From a virus, in the IMG/VR virus record IMGVR_UViG_3300036715_000169, positions 1-25,348 of that record: 25,348 bases of DNA. One strand, given 5' to 3'. Shown piece by piece: positions 1 through 6,609 of this stretch. The first letter of the stretch is position 1, and every line of letters starts with the position of its first letter. The notes beneath the pieces were generated by a model that made no database searches, was not told the DNA's origin, and saw nothing but the letters and a program-made list of their open reading frames with translations. The position numbers were made by a program, and so were the translations under genes.

Positions 1-1
1 A

Positions 2-109
2 TTTAAACCAATGATTGATATGCAAGGTGCAATGTATAAAACAACGGAAGCAATATGGAGTAATTTAAAGACTAATTATGACTGCGAACAAATCCTTTTA
101 CAATTTTGA
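2..109 (+). CDS. 3' end of an unknown frame (partial)
   Basis: An open frame enters from the left edge and stops at TGA 107-109. It reads FKPMIDMQGAMYKTTEAIWS and continues for 15 more residues. It has no recognisable motif. It could be the C-terminus of a gene lying mostly outside the window, or a 32-residue protein from the ATG at 11, or chance. The 108 bases that follow (110-217) have no gene. They are A-rich and end in a leader (TTAATACTTACA at 201-212) resembling the leader before the gene at 767. Confidence 0.3.
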   Translation, partial: FKPMIDMQGAMYKTTEAIWSNLKTNYDCEQILLQF

Positions 110-217
110 AAAAATTGAGGAGCGTGGGCAAAAAAAGTTTAAAAAAATTATTGCACATAACTCCTTTATTGTAGCAGTTCAAAATCTTACACCAATAAAA
201 TTAATACTTACAAAGCA

Positions 218-460
218 ATGAGTGAACTAAGCAACAAAATAAAAGAGCATTTGCAAAAGCGTATTCAAGAAAATGAACTAAATAATACCGAGATGGTAGA
301 AATTATTGATACCGTTGGAATGTATCTAAATTTAAAGACCATTGCTAACTATGCAACGCTTGAAAATATATCATACAACGGAGTTTTATCACGTATAAAG
401 TCAGGCAAGATTAAAGAATACGAATTGTTTGGAGTTAAATTTATAATAAGTAATAAATAA
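218..460 (+). CDS. small helix-turn-helix-like protein
   Basis: This is an 80-residue protein of unknown function. Residues 1-35 look like an amphipathic, partly coiled helix. Residues about 39-78 have the pattern of the excisionase/MerR-type winged helix: a first helix (TIANYATLENIS), a second helix (YNGVLSRIKSGKI), then a short strand (YELFGVKFII) that would form the wing. By family knowledge such small proteins bind DNA as excisionases or phage regulators. The next gene starts one base after the stop and has the same type of fold, so the two probably form a transcription unit. The DNA-binding role is inferred from the pattern only. Confidence 0.6.
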   Translation: MSELSNKIKEHLQKRIQENELNNTEMVEIIDTVGMYLNLKTIANYATLENISYNGVLSRIKSGKIKEYELFGVKFIISNK

Positions 461-461
461 T

Positions 462-650
462 ATGAAAAAAAAGAAATTAGTAAGCGTAAAGAAGTATGCT
501 GAATTGTGTGGTATATGTATGCAGGGTGTGTACAATAGGATAAACAGAGGTACATTAAAGGTTTCAACATCTTATCCAGTTAAGTTGATTGACTGTATAA
601 AATACTCTCCAAAACTATCAAAAAGGGGCAGACCTGCATATAAGGATTGA
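462..650 (+). CDS. small excisionase/MerR-like helix-turn-helix protein
   Basis: A 62-residue basic protein. After a lysine-rich start, SVKKYAELCGICMQGVYNRI matches the helix-turn-helix of excisionase-like proteins, and RGTLKVSTSYPVKLID would be the wing. The C-terminus (KLSKRGRPAYKD) is basic and carries a GRP element resembling an AT-hook, which could add minor-groove contacts. The gene follows the similar protein at 218 by one base. It is followed by a 116-base gene-free stretch with a promoter, so the pair may control that promoter. No integrase lies in the window, so excision is not supported; a regulatory role is a guess. Confidence 0.6.
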   Translation: MKKKKLVSVKKYAELCGICMQGVYNRINRGTLKVSTSYPVKLIDCIKYSPKLSKRGRPAYKD

Positions 651-699
651 ATTTTATTGGTATGTATATCAGTAAGTTACATATTTATTTGAATTATTT

Positions 700-770
700 T
701 ATTGTTTAATTAAATGTTTAATGTACTATTGTAAAAAATTAATACTAACAATTAAAAACTTGCAAAATGA
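700..770 (+). promoter_or_regulatory. early promoter with palindrome, copy 1
   Basis: TTG at 702-704 and TACTATTG at 724-731 are 19 bases apart, close to the Bacteroidota -33/-7 layout. The spacer holds the palindrome TTTAATTAAA (705-714) followed by a second TTTAAT. Bases 700-722 recur identically at 3620-3642. Bases 746-770 recur with one difference at 3660-3684. This suggests two promoters under the same control. The promoter drives the gene at 767. Confidence 0.65.
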
Positions 771-1114
771 ACACAGTACAATTAAAATTTGACCACCTTT
801 GCACCTTTGCCGATAAAGTAAGCAAGGAAGTAAAAGTAGCTTTCCCACACCTTGAATGGTTGTTGGATTTTAAAGTTGCTCCTCTTGTTGCACAACTAAA
901 CTTTCAGAAATTATCTAAGGCAACACAATTAGACCACCTTTTAATGTCTGAGATTGAGGCTCTCAATTTATTGGCACTTGAATTAGAGCCTATGTTTTGG
1001 GATATGAAAAGACTTGCTGATATGGAAGCAATAGTAATACACGAAGCATCACAAAAAAGAATGCGTATAGCTTATGATAACAACTCTAATATTAACTTTA
1101 ATACTTTAAAATAA
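767..1114 (+). CDS. unknown early protein
   Basis: A 115-residue protein I do not recognise. It is largely helical by composition, with a leucine-rich middle (LLMSEIEALNLLALELEP, residues about 57-74) and an asparagine-rich tail. There are no cysteine clusters, signal peptide or membrane segment. It is the first gene after the early promoter, and its TAA overlaps the ATG of the next gene (TAATG), which indicates translational coupling. The start is the ATG directly behind the A-rich GCAAA leader that is shared with the gene at 3681. A host-takeover or regulatory role would fit the position but nothing in the sequence shows it. Confidence 0.65.
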   Translation: MNTVQLKFDHLCTFADKVSKEVKVAFPHLEWLLDFKVAPLVAQLNFQKLSKATQLDHLLMSEIEALNLLALELEPMFWDMKRLADMEAIVIHEASQKRMRIAYDNNSNINFNTLK

Positions 1115-1323
1115 TGGAAAAACGATATGTAGTAACTTTAGACCTCTATGTTTATAGTGAGAATGACAGCGAAGCAATTGCAAAGGCTCATAACCTAGCT
1201 AACACAATAGCAAACATTAATGATAACGAATGTAGCGTTATTGATATAGCAGAGCAGCCCTTTGGAGTAATCGGAAACCGTAAAGTAGTATTAACCCCTA
1301 ACACAAACGAAAATGAAGGATAA
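1114..1323 (+). CDS. unknown small protein
   Basis: A 69-residue protein with alternating strand and helix character: a first strand (RYVVTLDLYVYS), a helix (DSEAIAKAHNLANTIA), then strands (CSVIDIAEQPFGV, RKVVLT). A beta-alpha-beta pattern with a D/N-S-E-A-I-A-K-A helix is typical of small phage proteins of unknown function. It begins inside the stop codon of the preceding gene and its end overlaps the next gene by 11 bases, so it belongs to the same operon. No catalytic residues are apparent. Confidence 0.65.
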   Translation: MEKRYVVTLDLYVYSENDSEAIAKAHNLANTIANINDNECSVIDIAEQPFGVIGNRKVVLTPNTNENEG

Positions 1324-1543
1324 TATAATAACAAAATTGATGTTTTTTAGCTGTTGTATGATATTTCTAACAGTTGGTTTTGTAGTTCTGAGCAAACACA
1401 TAAGCAACGAGCCGATGAACACAAACGAAATACCAACGGTTATACAACCTCAAAAAGATAGCGTAATAACTACTTGCCCTCATTGTGGGTACAAAGTATC
1501 AATTGAATGTAACGAATCAAACACAACCTATAAAAACAACTAA
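1313..1543 (+). CDS. small membrane protein with a CPHC motif
   Basis: A 76-residue protein. Residues about 8-27 (LMFFSCCMIFLTVGFVVLSK, preceded by one lysine) form a single hydrophobic segment that can act as an N-terminal membrane anchor or an uncleaved signal. The rest is hydrophilic and includes TTCPHCGYKVSIEC, with cysteines spaced CxxC and a third further on, which suggests a small metal-binding or redox-active knuckle. Orientation is unclear; the short basic N-terminus would favour the C-terminal part facing the periplasm. The role is unknown. Superinfection exclusion is a common fate of such early phage membrane proteins, but that is a guess. Confidence 0.6.
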   Translation: MKDNIITKLMFFSCCMIFLTVGFVVLSKHISNEPMNTNEIPTVIQPQKDSVITTCPHCGYKVSIECNESNTTYKNN

Positions 1544-1544
1544 T

Positions 1545-1754
1545 ATGACTGAAATGTTAACTAATAAGGAAACTACTTTAAAAGTAGGGCAGCAAATACA
1601 AACCAATAAGTTTATAGAAGATAAACTGTGGTATAAGATAGAGCAATGGCAATTATTGACAGACCGTGATAAACTTTCCCTAACTGGCACAGCCTTAGAA
1701 AACGAAATAAAAGTATTACAAAATAAATATTGTTCAACTAAAATCAACTACTAA
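1545..1754 (+). CDS. unknown small protein
   Basis: A 69-residue protein from the ATG at 1545, which sits one base after the previous stop. An upstream TTG at 1485 in the same frame would overlap the preceding gene by about 60 bases and is less likely. The sequence contains a tryptophan-rich helical stretch (DKLWYKIEQWQLLTDRDKLS) and no recognisable motif. It lies directly before the ERF gene, with two bases between its stop and the next ATG, so it is probably part of the recombination operon. Confidence 0.55.
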   Translation: MTEMLTNKETTLKVGQQIQTNKFIEDKLWYKIEQWQLLTDRDKLSLTGTALENEIKVLQNKYCSTKINY

Positions 1755-1755
1755 A

Positions 1756-2292
1756 ATGACAAAAGCAAATGTTTACACAAAGTTATTGGCTTTTCAAAAG
1801 CTAGGAATATCAGTTAAGAAAGATGGAAAAAACCCTCACTTTAAAAGTGCTTATGCTACACTTAACGAGGTGTTAGATAAAGTAAAAAAGCCTTTAAACG
1901 ACTTAGGGTTAGTGATTATATTTAGTCCTGAAACCGATGGACTAAGAACTATTCTTTACGATACTGAAAGCGACACTCAATTAGATGGATTTATGAAGTA
2001 TGTAGGAATTGGTAATGCTCAGCAGTTACTAAGCTGCAATACTTACTTTCGCAGAGGCTCTTTAGTGTCTTTGTTAGGATTAGAAGATGAAGATGATGAT
2101 GGAACAAAGGCAAGTGTACCAGTACCACCAAAAGCAATTGTAAAGCCTAAATTATTAATTGGTACGCAAGTATTTAAAGAAGCTGTTGCTTGGTTGAATA
2201 AGCCTAATGGAAATTTAGAGGCTATTATGAAAAAATATGAAGTAACAGAAGAAGTTAAAAATGCATTATTAGAAGCTGTAACAGCACAATAA
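1756..2292 (+). CDS. erf: ERF-family single-strand annealing protein
   Basis: A 178-residue protein. Residues about 14-58 carry the ERF family opening: LGISVKKDGKNPHFKSAYAT, then a helix LNEVLDKVKKPLNDLGL. The core continues through LDGFMKYVGIGNAQQLLSCN and an RRGSLVSLLGL helix ending in an acidic EDEDDDG stretch, matching the usual end of the ERF domain. Family members bind single-stranded DNA and anneal complementary strands, in phage recombination and genome circularisation. The C-terminal 55 residues after the acidic stretch are a variable tail. Neighbouring Gp157-like, SSB-like and NinB-like genes support a recombination module. Confidence 0.85.
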   Translation: MTKANVYTKLLAFQKLGISVKKDGKNPHFKSAYATLNEVLDKVKKPLNDLGLVIIFSPETDGLRTILYDTESDTQLDGFMKYVGIGNAQQLLSCNTYFRRGSLVSLLGLEDEDDDGTKASVPVPPKAIVKPKLLIGTQVFKEAVAWLNKPNGNLEAIMKKYEVTEEVKNALLEAVTAQ

Positions 2293-2294
2293 TT

Positions 2295-2789
2295 ATGAAA
2301 CAATCACTATTCCAAATCGAACAAGAGTACAAGGATATTGCAGAGCAATTAATTGAACTTGAAGGAGAGCCAACTTTTGAATTAGAGGCTGCTTTAATTA
2401 TCAATCAACAAAACTTAGAAACCAAAAGCACTAATTACGGTATCGTGATAAAGCAAATGGACTATGAAGTGGGAATTATTGATAGCGAAATAAAAAGGCT
2501 TAACGCTTTAAAGAAACAGCGTATCAATGCAATTGAAAGGCTTGAAAATAACATTCAGAATGCAATGGAGATATTCGGAGTTAGCGAAATTAAAACACCG
2601 TTAATGAAGTTATCATTCAGGAAGTCTGAGAGTGTAGAAGTGGAAAACATCGACCTTTTAGATAAGGAATTTGTAGTAGAAAAGACTACATTTGCAGCAG
2701 ACAAAACAAAGATTAAAACAGCTATCAAAGAAGGTAGAACGGTGCAAGGTGCAACGCTACAAATTAATAATAACCTCCAAATAAAATGA
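2295..2789 (+). CDS. siphovirus Gp157-family protein
   Basis: A 164-residue protein with the build of the Gp157 family: an N-terminal helical part with LIELEGEPTFELEAAL, a long coiled coil (residues about 45-95, GIVIKQMDYEVGIIDSEIKR onwards), then a beta-rich part with TPLMKLSFRKSESVEVEN and a terminal LDKEFVVEKTTFAADKTKIK to AIKEGR segment. These last elements are the usual hallmarks of the family. Gp157 of a Streptococcus phage was associated with phage resistance, but a biochemical role is not established. The protein commonly sits next to annealing proteins and SSBs, as here. Its stop overlaps the next start (ATGA). Confidence 0.8.
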   Translation: MKQSLFQIEQEYKDIAEQLIELEGEPTFELEAALIINQQNLETKSTNYGIVIKQMDYEVGIIDSEIKRLNALKKQRINAIERLENNIQNAMEIFGVSEIKTPLMKLSFRKSESVEVENIDLLDKEFVVEKTTFAADKTKIKTAIKEGRTVQGATLQINNNLQIK

Positions 2790-3160
2790 GTATGGAACTA
2801 TCAGGAATTTTAATCGTAAAAAAGGGTACTAAACAAGTATCGGACAAATTTAAGAGCCGAGAATTTGTAATTGAAACAGCAGAAAAGTACCCACAAACAA
2901 TCTGCTTTCAATTAAGCCAAAACAATGTAACAGCTATTGACATAGCTAACATAGGCGATGAATTAAAAGTGCATTATAACTTACGGGGTAGGGATTGGAC
3001 TAGTCCACAAGGCGAGGTAAAGTACTTCAACACCATTGAGGCTTGGAGAATTGAAAAGTTAAGCAAAGGAAACAACATTACAAACGATGACATATCAAAT
3101 GATAATGCTGCAAGTAATTACTTTGTACCTACGGGAGATAGCGATGGATTACCATTTTAG
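2786..3160 (+). CDS. DUF3127 protein, probable single-stranded DNA-binding protein
   Basis: A 124-residue protein. Residues 3-95 fit the DUF3127 pattern: ELSGILIVKKGTKQVSDKFK, then REFVIET, then NIGDELKVHYNLRGRDW, then a strand pair ending FNTIEAWRIEKL. The family is common in Bacteroidota phages and is thought to have an OB-like fold. After a low-complexity N/D/S linker the protein ends in DSDGLPF, very like the acidic aromatic tip (DDDIPF) of bacterial SSB that recruits partner proteins. I therefore infer the phage's SSB, working with ERF and the helicase. The ATG at 2786 overlaps the upstream stop as ATGA. Confidence 0.8.
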   Translation: MSMELSGILIVKKGTKQVSDKFKSREFVIETAEKYPQTICFQLSQNNVTAIDIANIGDELKVHYNLRGRDWTSPQGEVKYFNTIEAWRIEKLSKGNNITNDDISNDNAASNYFVPTGDSDGLPF

Positions 3161-3163
3161 TAA

Positions 3164-3571
3164 ATGAAACTAGAGATTATAACCAACATCAAAGGCGGTA
3201 AGATGCAGCCTAAACACTCTCGAATGATTGTAGATTACATACAGTTATTCGAGGGTAAGGCGGTACATATTACAGTTGATAAGCATAGTGGTAAAAGGTC
3301 ACATAGGCAAAATGCTTTGTGGTGGGTGTACGTTACTATCCTAGCCTCTGAAATAGGTTACAATAAAAACGAGATGCACGAAATATTAAAGATGAAGTTT
3401 TTGAAAAAAGAGAAGGTGGATGAAAAGACTGGCGAAGTATTCGAGTATTTAGGTAGCACTACATCGTTAAACAAAACAGAGTTTGGCGAAATGATTAATA
3501 GCCTTGTACAATGGGCTGCCGAAACATTCAATGTAGTTATGCCTTTGCCGAATACTCAGTTAGAAATATAA
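3164..3571 (+). CDS. ninB: NinB-like recombination protein
   Basis: A 135-residue protein. A strand part (KAVHITVDKHSGKRSHRQN, residues about 34-50) leads into ALWWVYVTILASEIGYNKNE and HEILKMKFL, then STTSLNKTEFGEMINSLVQW and a final VVMPLP. The RSHRQN-LWW core and the threonine-rich turn before a helix of the T-E-F-x-E-xI type are typical of the NinB (lambda Orf)-related group. Lambda Orf supplies RecFOR-like help to annealing recombination, loading recombinase on SSB-coated DNA. Its position right after the SSB-like gene agrees. Assignment to NinB rather than a sister DUF is from memory of the motif. Confidence 0.7.
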   Translation: MKLEIITNIKGGKMQPKHSRMIVDYIQLFEGKAVHITVDKHSGKRSHRQNALWWVYVTILASEIGYNKNEMHEILKMKFLKKEKVDEKTGEVFEYLGSTTSLNKTEFGEMINSLVQWAAETFNVVMPLPNTQLEI

Positions 3572-3619
3572 TTTTATTTAACTAATTACCAACCACTTAC
3601 AACTATTTTTAAAATAAAG

Positions 3620-3684
3620 TATTGTTTAATTAAATGTTTAATATATATTTACATCGTATTAACAATTAAAAACTCGCAAAATGA
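3620..3684 (+). promoter_or_regulatory. early promoter with palindrome, copy 2
   Basis: TTG at 3622-3624 and TATATTTA at 3644-3651 are again 19 bases apart. The palindrome TTTAATTAAA lies at 3625-3634. The 23 bases 3620-3642 are identical to 700-722, and TAACAATTAAAAACT at 3660-3674 recurs at 746-760. The stretch between the two shared blocks differs in sequence and length (17 bases here, 23 there). That is consistent with conserved control sites around a free spacer. The promoter drives the gene at 3681. Confidence 0.65.
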
Positions 3685-4010
3685 CAACAACAAATGAAAT
3701 TTTAAAAATGACACACCAAGAGTTACTTGTTGCAAGTGTTGAAGTAAAACAAATGTATTCAGAAGCAAAAATTATGCAAAATTTAACAGTAGCAACAAAT
3801 TTAATTATTCAAGGTTATAAACACCTACAATTTCAAAATGGTGGATGTATTCAAAAGAAAAAAGGAACTGACCATTTAGGAAAATTTACTATTTATGTAA
3901 TTAAAAATGGTTACGGAACAGGAAAAGTAACAAACACTTTTTTAACATTAAAAGAATGTTTAACACACTTAGAAGGTAGCGGTTGGGGAGAAATAAAAAG
4001 TTACAAATAA
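3681..4010 (+). CDS. unknown early protein
   Basis: A 109-residue protein I do not recognise. Residues 1-50 are helical (LKMTHQELLVASVEVKQMYS). The second half has strand character (DHLGKFTIYVIKNGYGTGKV) ending with a helix LTLKECLTHLEG. It is the only gene directly behind the second copy of the duplicated early promoter, and it shares its start context (GCAAAATGA) with the gene at 767, although the proteins themselves are not alike. The start ATG is fixed by that shared leader. Confidence 0.65.
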   Translation: MTTTNEILKMTHQELLVASVEVKQMYSEAKIMQNLTVATNLIIQGYKHLQFQNGGCIQKKKGTDHLGKFTIYVIKNGYGTGKVTNTFLTLKECLTHLEGSGWGEIKSYK

Positions 4011-4053
4011 ATCTAACTTTTGCGAGTGTGGGAAAGGGCAACCAAGTACCACA

Positions 4054-4395
4054 ATGCAAACAACTAAAACAATTATGTACTACTTACTAGAACTAGAACT
4101 AATGAATAGAGAAAACAGTTTTTTTAACACTACTGCGGAAAGCGGTCAGTTGTTAATGAATTACGAAAGCATAGCCAAAGGTCAAGAGACAGACATTGTA
4201 AGCGTGTTTAACCCAGGCGATAAGCTAACACCTTACGAGGTTGAATTTAGACTATCACGAAGCAATAAAACAATGTTAATAGGCTCAGTTAAAAGAGGGT
4301 TAACAAATATGGTAACAAAAGGATTATTAACCAAGAACTCCGAAATGAAACTTGGGGTTTATGGTAGGAAAAATTATACTTGGTCACTAAAATAA
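4054..4395 (+). CDS. unknown protein, possible winged helix
   Basis: A 113-residue protein. Residues about 65-112 run YEVEFRLSRSNKTMLIGSVK, then a helix LTNMVTKGLLT, then GVYGRKNYTWSL. This pattern, with two helices, a GLL turn and a terminal two-strand wing carrying GRxxY, resembles winged-helix DNA-binding domains. The N-terminal 60 residues have no clear match. The gene stands alone, 43 bases after the previous stop and followed by a 155-base gap with the replication promoter, so it could be a regulator of that promoter. Both fold and role are inferred from pattern. Confidence 0.55.
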   Translation: MQTTKTIMYYLLELELMNRENSFFNTTAESGQLLMNYESIAKGQETDIVSVFNPGDKLTPYEVEFRLSRSNKTMLIGSVKRGLTNMVTKGLLTKNSEMKLGVYGRKNYTWSLK

Positions 4396-4429
4396 ATTTT
4401 AAAATAACTCCACCTATCAAATAATTTAC

Positions 4430-4437
4430 TATATTTG
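4430..4437 (+). promoter_or_regulatory. -7 box of the replication promoter
   Basis: TATATTTG matches the Bacteroidota -7 consensus TAnnTTTG exactly. No TTG is present 19 bases upstream, only AT-rich DNA. Transcription would begin near 4442, exactly where the folded leader stem begins. Confidence 0.6.
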
Positions 4438-4441
4438 CACC

Positions 4442-4523
4442 GTTCGCTCAACATTATGAAATTAATAAAAAGTCCCATTTGTAACATTGCCACTTTGCTA
4501 AATCTTTTAGCTGTTGGGCGAAC
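4442..4523 (+). ncRNA. structured 5' leader of the replication operon (candidate cis-acting RNA)
   Basis: GTTCGCTCAAC (4442-4452) pairs with GTTGGGCGAAC (4513-4523) to form an 11-bp stem with one G-U wobble. This stem encloses a second hairpin, GCTAAA 4497-4502 with TTTAGC 4506-4511 and a three-base loop, which ends one base before the closing strand. The closing stem begins where transcription from the upstream -7 box should start, as in the first helix of many riboswitches and leader elements. It matches no riboswitch class I know. Confidence 0.45.
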
Positions 4524-4554
4524 CTTTGTTATGAGTGGGCATTTTATTATATGA
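4456..4554 (+). CDS. possible 32-residue leader peptide
   Basis: ATG at 4456 opens a frame that stops at TGA 4552-4554, overlapping the ATG of the replication gene as ATGA. The peptide begins MKLIKSPICNIATLLNLLAV and is short, basic at the start and then hydrophobic. It lies entirely across the folded leader, so translating it would open the closing stem. That would suit a coupled or attenuating leader peptide. It could equally be a chance frame in a non-coding RNA. Confidence 0.35.
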   Translation: MKLIKSPICNIATLLNLLAVGRTFVMSGHFII

Positions 4555-5216
4555 AAGACCCAGCATTCTTATTTTACCCTTCCGACTTCTTAACAGGCAC
4601 TATGTTTATGAATAATGAGCAGATTGGTATATACATACGTTTACTTTGCTCACAACATCAGCACGGTGGCATAATAGACAAAGTATCTTTTAATTCTTTA
4701 GTAGGTAGCAATGATTTAATAAGGTCGAAATTTACCGAAACAGATACAGGATATTACAATGAAAGGTTAACAGGCGAAATGGAAAAAAGGAATAAAAAAT
4801 CTACAAATATGAGTGAAACTGCAAAGGAAGTTTGGTTAAAGAGAAAAGAAGCAAAAAATACAATTGTAAAAGAAAAGAATACAAATGTATTACAATTGCA
4901 AAACAAAAGTAAAACAAAAGTAAAGAAAAAAGATACAATTGTTATACAACCTGTAAATGTAAATGAAGATATAATTTTAAATAAAGAAATAAAGGTATAT
5001 TCATCATTCGCTCATTTAAAATTAACTTACGATGAATTTGATAAATTGATTGATTGTGGATTTACTAAAAAGCAAATTGATGAAACAATTGAATCAATCC
5101 AAAACTACAAAAAGAATACAAACTATGTTTCCCTTTATTTAACTTTAAAGAAATGGATTAAGAGTGAACAAGGAACAACCAGTCCAACACAACGAACTTC
5201 AATGAAATTCTCATAA
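4551..5216 (+). CDS. DUF1376-type phage replication protein
   Basis: A 221-residue protein. Residues 1-75 have the DUF1376/YdaU opening: DPAFLFYPSDFLTGTMFMNN, then EQIGIYIRLLCSQHQHGGI, a winged-helix domain of replication initiators and helicase loaders. Residues about 85-145 are a lysine-rich linker. Residues about 153-208 (FAHLKLTYDEFDKLIDCGFT, then IQNYKKNTNYVSLYLTLKKW) match the C-terminal domain often seen in phage replisome organisers. The protein would open the origin and bring in the helicase encoded next, whose ATG overlaps this stop. Its expression is likely governed by the folded leader upstream. Confidence 0.75.
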   Translation: MKDPAFLFYPSDFLTGTMFMNNEQIGIYIRLLCSQHQHGGIIDKVSFNSLVGSNDLIRSKFTETDTGYYNERLTGEMEKRNKKSTNMSETAKEVWLKRKEAKNTIVKEKNTNVLQLQNKSKTKVKKKDTIVIQPVNVNEDIILNKEIKVYSSFAHLKLTYDEFDKLIDCGFTKKQIDETIESIQNYKKNTNYVSLYLTLKKWIKSEQGTTSPTQRTSMKFS

Positions 5217-6607
5217 TGGAAAACAAACAGATACCACAGGCTATTGATTTAGAAAGGGTTGTTTTAGGTGGGCTACTCTATGATTCAAACGCTTACGCAA
5301 AGATTGCTGAGATATTCACAGTTGATTTATTTTACACAGAACAGCACCAACTTATAGCCGAAACAATAATCGAGTTACATAACTTTAGTAACCCTGTTGA
5401 CTTACTAACTGTTTCAAGTTCAATTATTAAGAAAGGAAAAACAAAAGTAGCACCACCTTACTATATTTCAGAACTTTGCAGTCAGTCAGCAAGTACAAGC
5501 AACATTGAATACCACACAAGAATACTTATGCAAATGAGCCTAAAGCGTTCATTGATAGATATTTCAAACGAATGTAATACATCAGCATTTGATTTAACTG
5601 AGGATATTTTTGAAACGATAGATTTGTTTGAAAAGAAGGTAAACGTAATTACAAGCCGAATAATAAGCGAAAAAATTAATAATGTAGGAGAACTATACAT
5701 TGATAGCGTAAAGCAAACACAAGCGATAAAAACAGCCAAGAATGGCATAATAGGAGTACCAAGTGGATTTACAGATTTAGATAAGAAGACTTCGGGGTGG
5801 CAAAAGACTGATTTAATAATTTTAGCAGCTAGACCAGGAATGGGTAAAACAGCATTTGCTTTAAATGTTGCTAGAAATGCAGCAGTTGATTACAATAAAG
5901 CAGGGGTTATATTCTCTTTAGAGATGGGTAAACTTCAATTAATGGCACGTTTAAAAGCATCGGAAACAGGATTGCATTTAGAAAAGTTTTTGCGTACTGG
6001 ATTAACTGAATTTGAAGAAAGCCAATCACATACACAATGCCACAAGTTAGTTAACAGTCCGATATACATTGATGACGAAGGAGGCTTATCTGTATTTAAA
6101 CTAAGGAATAAGGCAAGGAAGTTAAAGCGAGAAAAGGGTATCGAATGGATTATTATTGATTACATTCAGTTAATGACTGAGGGTGGAAAGTTTAAAGGCA
6201 ATAGAGAGGCTGAGGTTTCATCAATTAGTAGGCAGTTAAAATCTTTAGCAAAGGAATTAGATATTCCTATAATTTGTTTAAGCCAATTAAGTAGGGAGTG
6301 CGAGAAAAGACCCGATAAAATACCTCAGCTTTCAGACCTTAGAGATTCGGGAGCAATTGAGCAGGATGCTGATATGGTAATGTTTATTTATAGACCTGAG
6401 TATTACGGCTTAATGGAAGATTCAGAAGGTCAAAGCACACAAGGTAAAGCTATGGTAATAATAGCCAAGCATCGTAATGGTGGATTGTGTAAAGTTCAGC
6501 TATCCTTTTTAGGACATAACACTAAATTTTACGATGAAAACTTACAAGAACGCAACGATTTTAAATCCCTTCCAAACGGATTAGCCGAATGGGAACAAAA
6601 GATGTAA
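5216..6607 (+). CDS. dnaB: replicative DNA helicase, DnaB family
   Basis: A 463-residue protein, full length for a DnaB. The N-terminal helical domain (IPQAIDLERVVLGGLLYDSN) is followed by a linker and a RecA-like motor domain. Walker A is ARPGMGKT at residues 205-212, Walker B is WIIIDYIQLM near 311-320, then LSQLSREC (motif 3) and DLRDSGAIEQDADMVMFIYR (motif 4). DnaB hexamers unwind DNA 5' to 3' at the fork with ATP. It starts in the stop codon of the replication protein and ends just before the NinG-like gene, forming a replication operon. Confidence 0.95.
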   Translation: MENKQIPQAIDLERVVLGGLLYDSNAYAKIAEIFTVDLFYTEQHQLIAETIIELHNFSNPVDLLTVSSSIIKKGKTKVAPPYYISELCSQSASTSNIEYHTRILMQMSLKRSLIDISNECNTSAFDLTEDIFETIDLFEKKVNVITSRIISEKINNVGELYIDSVKQTQAIKTAKNGIIGVPSGFTDLDKKTSGWQKTDLIILAARPGMGKTAFALNVARNAAVDYNKAGVIFSLEMGKLQLMARLKASETGLHLEKFLRTGLTEFEESQSHTQCHKLVNSPIYIDDEGGLSVFKLRNKARKLKREKGIEWIIIDYIQLMTEGGKFKGNREAEVSSISRQLKSLAKELDIPIICLSQLSRECEKRPDKIPQLSDLRDSGAIEQDADMVMFIYRPEYYGLMEDSEGQSTQGKAMVIIAKHRNGGLCKVQLSFLGHNTKFYDENLQERNDFKSLPNGLAEWEQKM

Positions 6608-6609
6608 CT

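Noticed and set aside
218-650. Excisionase of an integrated prophage
   Set aside because: No integrase or attachment repeat is in the window, so a lysogenic role for the two helix-turn-helix proteins is not supported.
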